Below are positions 14,712 through 22,808 of a DNA stretch of 24,382 bases, piece after piece. Made by a program: the position numbers and the translations under genes. This DNA is from an uncultured Lachnospiraceae bacterium (GTDB lineage: Bacteria; Bacillota; Clostridia; Lachnospirales; Lachnospiraceae), in NCBI GenBank assembly GCA_937885345.1, contig CAKZZH010000026.1:1-24382 (forward strand), read 5' to 3'. Positions within the stretch are counted from its first letter, which is position 1, and each line of letters starts with the position of its first letter. The notes beneath the pieces were generated by a model. It was not told the DNA's origin. It saw nothing but the letters and a program-made list of their open reading frames with translations, and ran no database searches.

Positions 14712-16097
14712 TTATCCAAGCCGGATCCTGGCTTTGATATAAGGACCGCCGTCCGAGACCTTCACCCATTCCTTATAGCCTTTGCCGCACATACCGCTTC
14801 CGTTAAGCACAGGAGTGCGACTCATCATGGAAATCGATTTGAGAAGATCGGGAACATATCCGGAAAGTACGATCGGCGAGAAAATCCTTCCGGTAAGCTT
14901 TCCGTCTTTGATCTCCCTGGCTACATTGACCATGCACTGGATACCCCAGTTCTTAGGGTCTTCCATTCCGCAGGTAGGATTGTCGAGAAGAAATCCATAG
15001 CTGACTGAAGCGATCATATCCTCTACCGAATCATTTCCTCCTTCAAAGAAGGTATTCGTCATTCTCGTATATGTCTTATGCGCATAATTCTGTCTTCTGC
15101 CGTTACCTGTGCAAACATCATTAAGTGCAAGTGCTGTCTGCATGTCATTGATCCCGCGCATAAGGATTCCGTTCTTAATGATCACGGTATCCGTAGCAAG
15201 ATTGCCTTCATCGTCAAATTCATATGAAGCCACTTCATTATATGCTTTCGCACCGTCATGCATTGTTACTATATCGGATGCTACCTGCTTGCCTATATAG
15301 TCCTTTGCAAGCGCCCTGTCTTTAACGAACATATCCATCTCAACGCCGTGTCCGAATGCTTCATGCGCTATCATTCCGGTAACCTCAGGAGTACATACGC
15401 ACTCGTATGTGCCGGGGGTTATTTTCTCGCTGTTAAGAAGCTCCAGCGTCGCAGCGGAAACCTTCTTAACATCAGCTCTTATAAGATCGAGGACATCAAT
15501 ACCCTCCATACTCGAATAGCTGGTAAAATAATTCTTTATCTCCTCATCCCTTGCCACAAGCATTCCGAGCCTTCCTGTAGTCCACATCTGTGTCTGTGTC
15601 AGTTCCTTAGCTTCCGAGAGAAAATATTTGGTATATTTCTGATAAGAAAGTCCGGTTCTGCAATCAAGTATCCTCTCATCCGTTTTCAGGCCCACTTCCC
15701 TTGCCTGCGAAAGTCTGTCGATAATATACTCATCGGTATATTCTTCCGGATCGAACCTCGCGCTGTATTTGTGATCCAGAGTCATTTTCTCTTCACTTAC
15801 GGAAGGATAGGTATTAACGTCCATATCCTCCGTCTTAACGAAGAGCTTGGATATTTTATCGACGATGGTACTGATGCTTTCCTCATCAAGAGTGTTAAAA
15901 GCATACTCAACATATCGCTTACCGTTATGTGCTTTGATAACATATCCTCTTGATGTAAAGTAGGGGTTCTGCTCAGCAATTATTCCCTGTGCGGAAACGG
16001 AGTAGGTCTTACCCTTGCTTTCCATCGCAAGAATACTTGCATAGGGATAAACCATCCATACTTTAGACATCAGATTCTTAATAAGTTCCTTGTTCAT
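14712..16097 (-). CDS. tldD: TldD-type zinc metallopeptidase subunit
   Basis: The catalytic member of the TldD/TldE pair. From the ATG at 16097 it is 461 residues, close to family length. The zinc motif HEAFGH is at 245-250, and the third ligand-type Cys lies in GMCGKGY near residue 437, so it should be active. I prefer this start over one at 16187 because the latter would run 74 bases into the NatB-like gene, and because an AAAAGG site lies 8 bases before 16097. It starts 16 bases after the NatB-like stop, so it is part of the same message as the ABC exporter. In the cytoplasm TldD/E trims unfolded or ribosomally made modified peptides; the substrate here is unknown. Confidence 0.94.
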   Translation of the reverse strand: MNKELIKNLMSKVWMVYPYASILAMESKGKTYSVSAQGIIAEQNPYFTSRGYVIKAHNGKRYVEYAFNTLDEESISTIVDKISKLFVKTEDMDVNTYPSVSEEKMTLDHKYSARFDPEEYTDEYIIDRLSQAREVGLKTDERILDCRTGLSYQKYTKYFLSEAKELTQTQMWTTGRLGMLVARDEEIKNYFTSYSSMEGIDVLDLIRADVKKVSAATLELLNSEKITPGTYECVCTPEVTGMIAHEAFGHGVEMDMFVKDRALAKDYIGKQVASDIVTMHDGAKAYNEVASYEFDDEGNLATDTVIIKNGILMRGINDMQTALALNDVCTGNGRRQNYAHKTYTRMTNTFFEGGNDSVEDMIASVSYGFLLDNPTCGMEDPKNWGIQCMVNVAREIKDGKLTGRIFSPIVLSGYVPDLLKSISMMSRTPVLNGSGMCGKGYKEWVKVSDGGPYIKARIRLG

Positions 16098-16113
16098 TGC
16101 AATAACCTTTCTT

Positions 16114-17325
16114 TTAGTTGCTGAATACAACCTTCTCCGATTTAAATGCTTTGGCAACGAGATACGTGAAGAACGCCGCAAATCCAAAGGTAGAAAATAC
16201 CGACAACAAATACTGAACAGCCGTTATATCCTGAGTGAATATGCCTTTGAAGGCAATTCCGACATTGTATATCGGTATCAGATAAACAAATGTGGAGGGT
16301 GATGAGTTGTTGTACATATTGATAAGCCCGAACACCATAACCACAATGTAAATCGGTGAAATGTATGACTGCGCTTCCTTAACCGTCTTGGCATGAATCG
16401 ATACAAGGGCAATAACGGACACATAGAGAAATACCAGTCCGAATACCAGAACAAACACTCTCAAATACTGTCCGGCATTAAATGCAAGCGAAATGCCCAA
16501 ATCCAGTCTTGCGGCAAACGAACCGCCGACAAGCATAATAACAAGAAGTATTATAAGATATACGCACGCAGATGCCAGAGAAAGAAGCGTAAGTCCGATG
16601 ATTTTACCGAAGGCGATCTCTATACGCTTAGCAGGAGTCATAAGAAGCGCCGCAAGCGTGCCTCTCTCCTTTTCGCCCGTAAAGGCGTCAACGCCCAACG
16701 ACATAGCTCCCGCAAAGAGCAGCACTGTTATAAAATACGGCAGGAATGCCCCGATCATTTTACCGGATGCTACCTTATCATCCTGAATAACACTGTCATC
16801 GCCTTCAAGTTCTCCGTCTGTCGCATTCTCCGTAAATACAAGAGTCTTCTCTACCGAACCGAATTTCTCAATGATAAGATAATTTCTGTACTCCGAGAGC
16901 GCCTTTGAAATATACAAATAAGAAACATCGTAATAATCATTGGAAGGATTATAATACGTTCTTACGTCGGGCACTTTATCGGCCGCAACATCCTCTTCAA
17001 AAGTCTTCGGGAAGACAACAAGTACATCAGCACGCATGTCAAGTATGTCAGACTTAATGTCTTCGATCATGCTTTCATCCGCATAATTGATCACAGTGGA
17101 CTCGCCGTCCTCAAGCATCTCTGCAAATGCAGCCGGCTCATTGACAACATATATCTGTGAAACATGCTTTGTCTGGTCACCTATTATAAAATAAGCGATA
17201 AGCGCAATTAACGCGATAATAAAAACAACCATAATAACAGGAAGGATGAAGAGTGAGAAGATCATCTTCTTGTCCTTAAAGACACGTGCAAATTCCTTAT
17301 TCATGATCATTTTTAATGCTCTCAT
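16114..17325 (-). CDS. ABC-2 type exporter permease, NatB-like
   Basis: A 403-residue membrane protein: a short cytoplasmic start, a first membrane helix at about 22-48, a soluble outer loop to about 185, then five hydrophobic segments to the C-terminus. The conserved GEKERGTL (217-224) after the second helix is the coupling-region signature of NatB and related ABC-2 permeases. NatAB of Bacillus extrudes Na+, but relatives export drugs and peptides, so the substrate cannot be read from sequence. It overlaps the ATPase gene by 4 bases (ATGA) and precedes tldD by 16 bases. Confidence 0.9.
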   Translation of the reverse strand: MRALKMIMNKEFARVFKDKKMIFSLFILPVIMVVFIIALIALIAYFIIGDQTKHVSQIYVVNEPAAFAEMLEDGESTVINYADESMIEDIKSDILDMRADVLVVFPKTFEEDVAADKVPDVRTYYNPSNDYYDVSYLYISKALSEYRNYLIIEKFGSVEKTLVFTENATDGELEGDDSVIQDDKVASGKMIGAFLPYFITVLLFAGAMSLGVDAFTGEKERGTLAALLMTPAKRIEIAFGKIIGLTLLSLASACVYLIILLVIMLVGGSFAARLDLGISLAFNAGQYLRVFVLVFGLVFLYVSVIALVSIHAKTVKEAQSYISPIYIVVMVFGLINMYNNSSPSTFVYLIPIYNVGIAFKGIFTQDITAVQYLLSVFSTFGFAAFFTYLVAKAFKSEKVVFSN

Positions 17326-18101
17326 GCCACGCCCTCCTTATGATGAATCTTGTATAATTCGAAGAACGCGTCCTCAAGATCTCTTGTATTGAATTCCGAG
17401 TATATCTCCTCGAGAGTACCCTCATAAACCTTGCTTCCGTCGATAATGATACCGATCCTGTCGCAAAGCTTCTCGGCCTCCGACATTATATGCGTGGAAA
17501 TTATTACAAGCTTGCCCTCATCCTTGAGTTTCTTAAGATAATCCGTCACAAGCCTTGCCGTAATAACATCCAGACCGCTTGTGGGCTCATCAAAAATAAT
17601 AACATCCGGATCATGCACAAGACATACCGCGATGGCGGCCTTCTGCTTCATACCCGTCGAAAGTTCGGAGACTTTCTTGTTCTTATATGCATCAATTCCG
17701 AAATAACCGAATAATTCTTCCTTACGACTCTGAATCTGCTCATTGGTCATATTGTGAAGTTTTCCGAAGAAATCGAACAGATAATCCACCGTAAACTGTG
17801 GATCGAGATTGATATCATTGGTAAGAAAACCAATGACCGATCTAACCTTCTCCTCCTCTTTTACGGTATCATAACCGTTAACCTTAATCTCCCCTGCACT
17901 TGGTGTAAGAAGTGTTGCTATACACCTGAGAGTCGTTGTTTTACCTGCGCCGTTCGGACCGAGAAGACCGTATATCTGTCCATCGAATGCCTTAAGCGAA
18001 ACATCTCTCGCGGCAACAATGATGCTTTCCTTCGTCTTACGCTTATTCATCTGTACGGACGAAAGTTTGTAAGACTTCGTAACTGAATTAACCTCAATCA
18101 T
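17322..18101 (-). CDS. ABC transporter ATPase, NatA-like
   Basis: A 259-residue ATP-binding subunit with Walker A GPNGAGKT (48-55), a Q-loop region near FLTNDINLD, signature LSTGM (147-151), Walker B VIIFDEP (167-173) and the switch His in STHIMSEAE (204). The C-terminal stretch (DGSKVYEGTLEEI) is like NatA-type exporters. It powers the permease encoded next. The start has AGGAG 7-8 bases upstream. It is the first gene of the natAB-like/tldD/pmbA operon. Confidence 0.94.
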   Translation of the reverse strand: MIEVNSVTKSYKLSSVQMNKRKTKESIIVAARDVSLKAFDGQIYGLLGPNGAGKTTTLRCIATLLTPSAGEIKVNGYDTVKEEEKVRSVIGFLTNDINLDPQFTVDYLFDFFGKLHNMTNEQIQSRKEELFGYFGIDAYKNKKVSELSTGMKQKAAIAVCLVHDPDVIIFDEPTSGLDVITARLVTDYLKKLKDEGKLVIISTHIMSEAEKLCDRIGIIIDGSKVYEGTLEEIYSEFNTRDLEDAFFELYKIHHKEGVA

Positions 18102-18139
18102 CGCTTCACTCCTTTAAAATATTTCAATGAACATCATGT

Positions 18140-18169
18140 ATACTACACTACACTATCCTGTTTACACAA
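18140..18169 (-). promoter_or_regulatory. Tentative promoter of the ABC exporter/TldD operon
   Basis: On the minus strand: -35 TTGTGT (18164-18169), 18-base spacer, -10 TAGTAT (18140-18145). The spacer contains a short tandem TAGTG repeat (TAGTG-TAGTG-TAGTA, 18141-18155) that may be a regulator site. It is less convincing than the facing plus-strand promoter. Confidence 0.4.
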
Positions 18170-18248
18170 TAATGCTATCCTATAATATCATTTTTTAGTT
18201 AATATTTATATCGGAATTAAGTAATATTTTATTTGATTTAAGGTAAAT

Positions 18249-18277
18249 TTGTACTATTTTGCTAAAAATGTTATAAT
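18249..18277 (+). promoter_or_regulatory. Promoter of the substrate-binding lipoprotein operon
   Basis: -35 TTGTAC (18249-18254), 17-base spacer, -10 TATAAT (18272-18277). The leader is about 70 bases. The rest of the 18102-18248 interval is AT-rich and holds no gene that I can support. Confidence 0.7.
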
Positions 18278-18293
18278 CCTATCGAAAGTTGAA

Positions 18294-18345
18294 CCGCCCA
18301 TCATCGTATGCCCGATTACAGCTTAATCTTTATTCAAGGAGGCGG
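18294..18345 (+). promoter_or_regulatory. Possible ribosome-site-masking stem in the leader
   Basis: CCGCC (18294-18298) can pair with GGCGG (18341-18345), which overlaps the AAGGAGG ribosome site at 18336-18342. A small ATCG/CGAT hairpin lies in the loop. This could control translation of the lipoprotein. No known riboswitch consensus was recognised. Confidence 0.3.
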
Positions 18346-18352
18346 AATAGTT

Positions 18353-19345
18353 ATGAAGAAATTACTGGCTTTAATACTCACTTTTATTCTTGCCATGTCT
18401 ATGGTTGCATGCAACGGATCTTCAAACCCGAAGGACGAGTCAATTACTATCAGCATTGCATCACTCAAAGGACCTACATCGATAGGCCTTGTCAATCTCT
18501 ACAACAGATCAGACAATAATGAGACGACCAACAAATACAATTATACGATCGCAGGAGCGGCAGATGAGATATCGCCCAAGCTTATCTCGGGAGAAATCGA
18601 CATAGCAGCAGTCCCTTGTAATCTTGCTTCCGTACTTTACAACAAGACTGAGGGAGAGGTTGTCGTAGCTGCCGTTAACACGCTCGGCGTGCTCTACATC
18701 CTCGGTAAGAATGTTACGGATATTAATGCCGAGGATCCTTCCCTTGAGTCTCTTAAAGGCAAGACAATATACACAACAGGTCAGGGAACCACACCTGAAT
18801 ATACTTTAAGATATCTGCTTCAAAGCGCCGGGATCGATCCCGATAAAGATGTGACCATCGAGTTTTTATCTGAAGCTTCTGAAGTTGTCAGTAAAATATC
18901 CACCCTCGATTCTGCGGTTGTAATGCTTCCTCAGCCCTATGCAACCGTTGCGATGACACAGGATGAAAACCTTAAGATTCTCTTTGATGTTACAAACGAA
19001 TGGAACAGATTAAATACCGACAGCACCGTTGTTACAGGTGTTGTAGTTGCAAGAAAGTCTTTTATAACGGAGCACGAGGCCGCTTTTAAGGCTTTCCTTG
19101 AAGAATACCGGGAATCTGCCGCTCTTGCAAATACAGATGTTGAAGGCACTGCGACTCTTGTTGAAAACTATGACATCTTTAAGGCCGCCATCGCCAAGAA
19201 GGCCATTCCTTATTGCAACATAGTCTATATAGACGGCACTGATATGAAGAATAAAATCTCTTCATACCTCACCGTTCTGTTTAATGCAAACGCAGCATCG
19301 GTCGGAGGCACTCTCCCGGCCGATGATTTCTACTACATACCTTAA
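18353..19345 (+). CDS. ABC transporter substrate-binding lipoprotein (SsuA/ThiY/NMT1-like)
   Basis: A 330-residue extracellular solute-binding protein. The signal peptide MKKLLALILTFILAMSMVAC ends at the lipobox Cys20, so it is anchored to the outer face of the membrane. The mature part has a type 2 periplasmic-binding fold like the nitrate/sulfonate/thiamine-precursor binding proteins: SIGLVNLY, GEIDIAAVPCNLASVLYN, LKGKTIYTTGQGTTPEY and ESAALANTD are typical elements. The ATG at 18353 is chosen because AAGGAGG lies 10 bases upstream and the signal peptide begins there; a 15-residue upstream extension is unlikely. A permease gene follows after 38 bases. The ligand cannot be told from sequence; sulfonate-, nitrate- or pyrimidine-like small molecules are typical of the group. 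Confidence 0.9.
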   Translation: MKKLLALILTFILAMSMVACNGSSNPKDESITISIASLKGPTSIGLVNLYNRSDNNETTNKYNYTIAGAADEISPKLISGEIDIAAVPCNLASVLYNKTEGEVVVAAVNTLGVLYILGKNVTDINAEDPSLESLKGKTIYTTGQGTTPEYTLRYLLQSAGIDPDKDVTIEFLSEASEVVSKISTLDSAVVMLPQPYATVAMTQDENLKILFDVTNEWNRLNTDSTVVTGVVVARKSFITEHEAAFKAFLEEYRESAALANTDVEGTATLVENYDIFKAAIAKKAIPYCNIVYIDGTDMKNKISSYLTVLFNANAASVGGTLPADDFYYIP

Positions 19346-19383
19346 GATGCGCCGGCAAGCGCCTCACATACAGGAGATATCAT

Positions 19384-20136
19384 ATGAAACAAAGCGGCAA
19401 GGATAACCGGATATACATGATCATATCTATTGCGATATGGCTTATTATCTGGTTTCTTGCCGCTAATTATATAGATAATGAGGTATTCCTGCCTTCTCCT
19501 GCGTCTGTTCTTACATCGCTCGGTACCCTTGCCGTAACGCCGCAGTTTTATCTGACGATTCTTAAAACCCTCGGCGGGATTGCGCTGGGCTTTCTTATCG
19601 GCTTCGTTTCGGGCCTTCTTCTTGCCTGGCTTTCCTCTCTCGCCGCTCTGCTCTATGAGATAATCTCTGTTCCCGTAAGGCTTATTAAATCGATCCCTGT
19701 TGCCTCGATCGTAATACTTCTTCTTGTATGGCTTGAGAGTAAGCATCTTTCCACCGTTATTTCAGCAATGATGGTGCTCCCTCTTATCTATCAGGCAACT
19801 ATCGGAAGCATTAATGAAACCACCGCCAAAATGGGTAACAACCTCAGAATATATTCACTGAAATACAACCGCAGACTGTTCTATGTCTACCTTCCCGAGC
19901 TTAAAAGTCCCCTGCTGAGTGCCTGCACGGTTGCGGTAGGATTTGCTTTTAAATCAGGAATTGCCGCGGAAATCATAGGACTTATCCGCGGCAGTATAGG
20001 TAATGAATTATATTTATCCAAACTCTATCTCGACATTCCCACGCTCTTTGCATGGACCGTCGTGATAATCATCGTTTGCTTTGCTTTTGAGAAGCTGATC
20101 CTTTTGATCTTGAAGCTTGCATTTCGTCATAAGTAA
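19384..20136 (+). CDS. ABC transporter permease (SsuC/TauC-type)
   Basis: A 250-residue inner-membrane permease with about six hydrophobic segments. LPSPASVLTSL near residue 37 and the loop after residue 95 (PVRLIKSIPVASIVILLLVW) are typical of permeases that serve SsuA-, TauA- or ThiY-type binding proteins. AGGAG lies 7 bases before the ATG. It clearly works with the upstream lipoprotein. The expected ATPase gene does not follow; instead the last 68 bases overlap the end of the oppositely oriented YfhO-type gene. The transporter must borrow an ATPase from elsewhere, or the cluster has been rearranged. Confidence 0.9.
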   Translation: MKQSGKDNRIYMIISIAIWLIIWFLAANYIDNEVFLPSPASVLTSLGTLAVTPQFYLTILKTLGGIALGFLIGFVSGLLLAWLSSLAALLYEIISVPVRLIKSIPVASIVILLLVWLESKHLSTVISAMMVLPLIYQATIGSINETTAKMGNNLRIYSLKYNRRLFYVYLPELKSPLLSACTVAVGFAFKSGIAAEIIGLIRGSIGNELYLSKLYLDIPTLFAWTVVIIIVCFAFEKLILLILKLAFRHK

Positions 20137-22792
20137 GCACATCCATAAGATCAAACTCACTGTACACATCATCTGCGTCTCCAAACACATCCGAGAACTC
20201 GTCATATTTTCTCTTGCGCTTAATACCGGCAATTATAAGCGTTATTGCAAGCGCAATAAGGAAAAGTACCAATGAACCGAACGATATCAATGCGCCTTTG
20301 AAGAAGCCTGGCGTATGATATTCAAGCTCAATTGTATGTAAGCCCTTGGTAAGATCAAGCATTATAAGGGATTTGGCAAATAATCCGGGCTGCGTCTCTT
20401 CTCCGTCAACCCGCACGGTCCAGCCCTCGCTGTAAGGGATCGTAATAAGGAAGGGTGAATCCTCGCTTATATCGACCGTTCCCGTTATATGATCCTCCTT
20501 AAAATCAGTGATAACCATCTGATCCTTTGAAAGGACCTCATACATTTTCTCTGCGGCACCGGGAATTACGGTTGCGGCAATGGTCTTGATATCGTCTTTG
20601 TCGTTATTGTAGACATTAACCTCTATCTTAACTTCATCACCTTTTTTAAGTTCTCCGAGATCAACGGTCTTTCTCTCGTGGTCTCCCTCGAAGACAAGTT
20701 CATCATTGACAAAGGCCTGGACATATTTTATCTGGCTGCCCTTAACATGGAAAATAAATTCACCGCTGCTCTCAATCGTTCTCGTAAATACTCTGCAAAG
20801 GTCTTCTTTATCCTCTTCATTGACATAAGTCATATTCTTCTTGGAATAGAAATTGGAGCCGATAATATCGTAGCAAAGAGAATTCATTGAATCAAAGATA
20901 TTTGAATAATCAAGGAAATCGACATTATCCGCCATATCCTGAGGAATGGCATATCCAAGAGAAAGCGTATACTTATTCTCATATACATCAATCTGCCCGA
21001 CAGTCTTTACATACTCATACGCAGAGGAATTGATCTGAAGATCTTTCGTGTAATAGTATCTGACGCCCATAAGCATATCGGTAAACGCATTCTCGCCGTA
21101 ATATATGCAATAATTAAGTCCGGCATATCCTCCAAGTGCCTTATATAAAGGCGTCAAAGAATAGTTATGGAAAGTATTGAACATCGTAAGATTGTTAAGC
21201 CCGTACATCGTCGCTTCATTGATAACCGACAAATGCCCGATATTTCTCATATATTCGCCATATTCGGCAAGCTTGTCCAGCGTAAAATCATCCATCAGAT
21301 GATATTGCATATATGACTCGAATTCCCGCTCCTTACTGTTATATGTCTCATCCAGCTTTTCTCTGTAAAATCCGGGTTCCGCGGTCGCTTTGATCACCTG
21401 AAAATCTTGTACATATTGACCGTAATCTCCCATCAAAGTTCCGGATGAATCAAAAATCCCGAGCACAAACATGCTAAGAAGTTCGGTAAAAGCAAGGAAT
21501 TTATACAGAAATCCTCTGATCTTATCATTAATGACAATCGTCATAACCGCATTATAAACAATCGCAACGCTAAGGCTTACAACGCAAGGGATCATAAGAT
21601 CATAATTAAATATCCATGTACAGATGCAGAATACAACATATATGGAGGTGCCGATAATGTATCCGAATTTTCTTGTTTTTTCGGTCTCCTTCACGATAAG
21701 CTCCGCCGCCATCGTGATCAGCATAAAGATAAGCAGATACGAGAATCGGTTCGGAATACCGTTCTGCTCGTGAAAACCGTGCCACACAAAGCTAAACGGC
21801 TTTAGATTAAAGCTGATGATTATTATCGCAATGATAACGGCGTATCTGATTTTGGAGGAAAGCTTTATTTTACCGCAAGTAAAATAACTGAGTGCCATCA
21901 CGCATACAAAAGTGGTACAGAAAACATTGGCAAGCTGCCTGTCAAAATTGATCCCCACGGCAGGCACACCAAGAAGCAGATTCTTAAGCGACTCAAAATA
22001 AGTGCCGTAGAACGAGAACTCCGGTAAGCTCTCACTTGATATCGAACTGCCCGAAAGTGAGCCGAGTATCGGAAGAAGTATCACTGCACTCATGCCGATC
22101 GCAAGAAGTGATGAAATCCCTATTCTAAGGAATTTCTTCATAAAATCACCAAAGGACTTGAAATTGTAAGTAAAGAAATACATCAATATAAAGACGCAGC
22201 TCATATATCCCATAAAATAGCTGGTCATCACAAGTATCGTAAGAAAAATCGTATACGGATACCACTTGGGATTCTCATCCCTCATAAGAATATCCAGTCC
22301 GTACATAACGAGCGGAAACATTAGGATTCCGTCCATCCACATAAGATTCCACATATAACCCGTAACAAAGCCGCCGAGCGCATATATGGACGAGAACAAA
22401 ACAACATTTGCCTTTGACAGATCGGGGAATCGGTTCTTTATAAACACTGAAAATGTTCCGCCGGCAAGGCCTATTTTAAGTATGATCAGGAAGTTCACCA
22501 CATATGCGATGTTTTCCTTTCCAAACGGTAAAATAAGCAGATTAAGCGGCGATACGAGATAATAAGAAAATACCGCATAAAAATCAAAACCCATGCTGCC
22601 GGCAAAAGAATAAAACATACTCTTGCCCTGCGTAAGTACATCGTAATATGCGTTAAAAAAAGGAATATACTGCTCAAAGCAGTCATTGGCTATATACCCG
22701 ACTCTGCAGGCTATAAATGCAACAAGTGCCAAGATACCGGCAACGGTAAATGGCACGAGAAAACTGATAAACACATGTAAATACTTTTTCAT
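20069..22792 (-). CDS. YfhO-family multi-pass membrane protein
   Basis: A 907-residue membrane protein. The first half or so has about a dozen hydrophobic helices; the early loop with NDCFEQYIPFFNAYYD and the GSMGFDFYAVFSYYLVSPLNLL stretch are typical of YfhO (PF09586), which has a GT-C-glycosyltransferase-like layout. A large non-membrane region follows, with beta-rich segments and FLITIPYSEGWTV (typical of the family's C-terminal domain), then one last helix before a charged cytoplasmic tail. YfhO proteins are linked to glycosylation of lipoteichoic acid or other surface polymers in Firmicutes. I use the ATG at 22792 (AGGA about 7 bases upstream); a longer start at 22867 would lie inside the GGDEF gene. 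The last residues are a low-complexity Ser/Lys/Gln tail encoded within the overlap with the permease gene. Confidence 0.9.
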   Translation of the reverse strand: MKKYLHVFISFLVPFTVAGILALVAFIACRVGYIANDCFEQYIPFFNAYYDVLTQGKSMFYSFAGSMGFDFYAVFSYYLVSPLNLLILPFGKENIAYVVNFLIILKIGLAGGTFSVFIKNRFPDLSKANVVLFSSIYALGGFVTGYMWNLMWMDGILMFPLVMYGLDILMRDENPKWYPYTIFLTILVMTSYFMGYMSCVFILMYFFTYNFKSFGDFMKKFLRIGISSLLAIGMSAVILLPILGSLSGSSISSESLPEFSFYGTYFESLKNLLLGVPAVGINFDRQLANVFCTTFVCVMALSYFTCGKIKLSSKIRYAVIIAIIIISFNLKPFSFVWHGFHEQNGIPNRFSYLLIFMLITMAAELIVKETEKTRKFGYIIGTSIYVVFCICTWIFNYDLMIPCVVSLSVAIVYNAVMTIVINDKIRGFLYKFLAFTELLSMFVLGIFDSSGTLMGDYGQYVQDFQVIKATAEPGFYREKLDETYNSKEREFESYMQYHLMDDFTLDKLAEYGEYMRNIGHLSVINEATMYGLNNLTMFNTFHNYSLTPLYKALGGYAGLNYCIYYGENAFTDMLMGVRYYYTKDLQINSSAYEYVKTVGQIDVYENKYTLSLGYAIPQDMADNVDFLDYSNIFDSMNSLCYDIIGSNFYSKKNMTYVNEEDKEDLCRVFTRTIESSGEFIFHVKGSQIKYVQAFVNDELVFEGDHERKTVDLGELKKGDEVKIEVNVYNNDKDDIKTIAATVIPGAAEKMYEVLSKDQMVITDFKEDHITGTVDISEDSPFLITIPYSEGWTVRVDGEETQPGLFAKSLIMLDLTKGLHTIELEYHTPGFFKGALISFGSLVLFLIALAITLIIAGIKRKRKYDEFSDVFGDADDVYSEFDLMDVLTYDEMQASRSKGSASQKQSKR

Positions 22793-22808
22793 AACAAGTC
22801 CTACCCGG

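Noticed and set aside
14712..16187. Longer start for tldD at 16187
   Set aside because: It would overlap the NatB-like gene by 74 bases; the ATG at 16097 has a ribosome site and gives the usual TldD N-terminus.
19346..19383. Terminator between the lipoprotein and permease genes (GCGC-N6-GCGC)
   Set aside because: The stem is only four bases with no T run, and the permease gene has its ribosome site immediately after.
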